Assembly (NCBI GenBank): GCA_016719855.1
Contig: JADJYH010000008.1
Span: forward strand, 62,001-126,000
Length of the DNA: 64,000 nt
From: Saprospiraceae bacterium
Lineage (GTDB): Bacteria; Bacteroidota; Bacteroidia; Chitinophagales; Saprospiraceae
Reading direction: 5' to 3'
Both the position numbers and the translations under genes were made by a program. Position 1 is the first letter of the stretch, and each line of letters begins with the position of its first letter. The notes beneath the pieces were generated by a model. The model had not been told where the DNA came from, searched no databases, and saw nothing but the letters and a program-made list of their open reading frames with translations. Positions 62,126 through 64,000 of the stretch are shown one piece after another.

Positions 62126-63392
62126 TCACCTACATTCCCGATAAAACCGTTCCATTAGGCGGTGAAAATCTACCAAGGTGTCTTCAGAAAGGAAGCCGGA
62201 ATTGTTGATGTTAAGGTTGAGGTTGATGATTTTGTTGATATGCTCCTCCGATATATCGGAGCGGACAGCAAGGCCCTTGGCGAACTGCTCGTTCAGTTCT
62301 TTGCGGGCAGGTGATAGCGTTCCCGCACGAAAATCAGGAAGAGCCGCATCTTTTGGGTGGCGAGTTGGCGGTGGTTGTTTTGGATAAAAAACAACCTGCC
62401 AATGGTGCCGATGAATTCCAACGAAGTGTTTGCATTTTTCTCCAGCACGGGTATCACCCGCTGCCGCCGTTTCGCCCGAAAAATGAGGTAAAAAACGGCC
62501 ATGCCCAACAAAATATACCATGCCCAAGCAAGCGCTGGCTGGGACAGGATGTACTTGAGCGGACTTTCCTTGTCGGAGTTGCCGCCAGCCATGTCGTTGA
62601 AGGGGTCGTAGGCCCGCTCATCCCAGTAAATGGGGCCTGCACTCAGGTGTGAAAAAGCCTTGGAAGCATACTCCAATCCTCGCTTTTCTACGAGGTGCAG
62701 GTTGGTGAAAGCCAAGGGCGTTGTGTGCAGCAGGAACTCGCCTTTCCCGTAGGCAGCGCTCATGAAATTGGTGTTCTCTCCGTTGATGAGGCCGAGCGAG
62801 GCGAAGGTGGTTTGCTCCTCGCAGAGGTATTCTTCTGGCAGAAAAGTCCACTCGTACATAACGGGTTGGCGCAGGAACAGGCGCTTGAGTTGGTAGGCAG
62901 TTGTGTCGGCCAGTGATGGATGCTGGAAGTTCATGCTCACGACAGTATCCGTAACGTGGTAGAGACTACCGTTGAAAACGGGGAATCTTCGCCGTAAGAG
63001 TCGGAACTGACGCAGGCTTCATCGTTCAACGAATCCAGCAAGCCCTGTGGGATGTAGGAACAAGCGATGAAAGCTTGGTTGCCGCGCTCCACAAAACGCA
63101 GCAGCTGGTTGAGCGTCAGTGAGTCGAGCGAAAACTCATTGCCGACGTAAATGAAAATGCCGGAATCGAGCCGCTCACCGAGGCTGTCCATCACCACTTC
63201 AAAAGGTTGGCCAGGATAGTACGTTTCAAGGAGATTGCGCACGAGGTAGGTGCCATAGGGGTCTTTGCTATTGGGGTCGTAGTGCTCTCGCCAACTGTAA
63301 TTGGTCTTACCGTTGCCCTTTAAAATATAGAAAAGCAGTGCCAAAAGCAGCATCAAGGCGGCAATAATATAGGGTATCTGTTTTTTTGACAC
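62126..63392 (-). pseudogene. DUF4350-domain membrane protein, two frame breaks
   Basis: The joined product is about 420 residues. It begins MSKKQIPYIIAALMLLLALL (membrane helix), continues with a DUF4350-like periplasmic part (DPYGTYLVRNLLETYYPGQP, RFVERGNQAFIACSYIPQGL), a second helix (AWAWYILLGMAVFYLIFRAK), and a cytoplasmic tail ending in DTLVDFHRLMERFYRECR. The frame breaks near 62980-62986 (C4/T run) and near 62304-62308 (C3 run); each is repaired by one base. The total length is 3n+1. It may be two sequence errors or real decay, and it lies beside an IS element. Confidence 0.82.
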
Positions 63393-63500
63393 TTAAGATA
63401 ACGTGAGGTTTGGATTAGGAACTTTATAAAAGGCTGGTTTTCAAAGTTTTATGATATTTGGATTGCTAAATCGTATCAAAAACAAGAAAACCAGCACTTT

Positions 63501-64000
63501 ATGAACGTCCAAATTTCGGAAATTAAGCTGATTGAACTCTTCATTGAGGTTGATGACCTTTTCAATGCCTACCTCGAATACAGGAAATCCATCGGCGACG
63601 CCCCCAGGAAGCCCACCAGGGTCACGGGGCTTACCGGGCCGGAAGTCTGCACGATATTGGTCGCTTACCACTACTCGGGCTACAAGTGCTTCGAGTATTT
63701 TTATCGAAAAGTGGTGCTCGACGCGCATGCCGACTGCTTCCCAATGGCCCCGACCTACAAGCGCTTCCTCGGCCTCATCCCCCGGGCGGCAGACCTTGTC
63801 TACCTCTGGCTGCTCTACTCCGTGGGGCGTGCGAACAGGACGGGCCTTTACTTTATAGACTCCAAGAAACTACAAGCGTGCCACCTCAAAAGGGAGCACT
63901 CCAACAAGGTGTTCAAGGGAGTGGCCAAAAAGGGGAAGAGCTCCACCGGGTGGTTCTTCGGCCTGAAAATACACTTGGTAATCAACAACTTAGGGGAGAT
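63501..64000 (+). mobile_element. IS982-family transposase, truncated by the window edge
   Basis: An open frame from the ATG at 63501 to the edge encodes about 166 residues: MNVQISEIKLIELFIEVDDL at the start, VTGLTGPEVCTILVAYHYSG, then LYFIDSKKLQACHLKREHSN and GVAKKGKSSTGWFFGLKIHL. The IDS-K-x-x-x-C-H-x-x-R block and KGKSS-GWFFG-K-H are IS982-family (DDE) signatures. The catalytic triad is incomplete here because the C-terminal part lies outside the window. A 10-bp inverted repeat (63434-63443 with 63486-63495) lies just upstream; the true left end was not identified. Confidence 0.88.

Noticed and set aside
63393..63500. Left terminal inverted repeat of the IS element
   Set aside because: The right end is outside the window, so no end-to-end match can be made; the 10-bp internal repeat is not enough.

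Overview
The window looks like chromosomal DNA of a Bacteroidota, most likely of the Saprospirales type (inference from gene content; no rRNA is present to settle it). Supporting signs are a SusC/SusD pair, CarboxypepD-type TonB-dependent receptors, a FecR/STN pair, type IX secretion C-terminal domains, ribosomal protein THX, and several matches to the Bacteroidota -7 promoter element TAnnTTTG.

Layout. 0-9 kb (mostly +): bifunctional nuclease, acyl-CoA carboxylase beta subunit, rpoN (opposite strand), YjbQ, LysE exporter, YbjQ, smpB, an NtrC-like regulator without a DNA-binding domain, and a LOG-family protein. 9-13.4 kb: a PMT-type glycosyltransferase, a secreted coiled-coil protein, an ATP-grasp enzyme and a DUF2238 membrane protein. 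13.5-20.4 kb (-): a run that reads as a 3-keto-glycoside pathway (flavin dehydrogenase small and large subunits, RidA, Gfo/Idh/MocA oxidoreductase, DUF1080 hydrolase) plus a purple-acid-phosphatase-like protein. 20.6-23.3 kb (+): glyA, two small unknown genes and scpA. 23.5-31.2 kb (-): a cell-surface run (GIN-domain lipoprotein, broken TonB receptor, two paralogous small barrel-like proteins, STN protein, FecR). 31.5-38.7 kb: esterase, glgA, broken flavin reductase, sodium:solute symporter, broken CPBP protease and pdxJ. 38.8-43.6 kb: susC-susD. 43.7-52.6 kb (mostly -): TonB C-terminal domain protein, membrane protein, K+ channel, M48 protease, DCC protein, NadR-like kinase, DEAD-box helicase, trans-sulfuration enzyme and a methyltransferase. 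52.7-56.6 kb: HU, a small lipoprotein, a DUF7009-like protein, THX, fdhD and an SdiA-regulated-like protein. 56.7-64 kb: a second broken TonB receptor, a nuclease-like/AAA ATPase pair (both broken), a formylglycine-generating-enzyme-like protein, a broken DUF4350 protein and the start of an IS982-family transposase.

Two non-coding phenomena stand out. Many junctions between co-directional genes carry a long hairpin built from short tandem 'stutter' words followed by their reverse complement; about seven word families recur at distant loci. Separately, two copies of an inverted REP pair (REPIN) with GTAG/GTGG heads differ in sequence but keep every stem pair. A third pattern is the large number of single-base frame breaks, concentrated in a few genes and in the last 7 kb; these are either sequence errors or real decay next to the IS element. 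No tRNA, rRNA or CRISPR array was seen.
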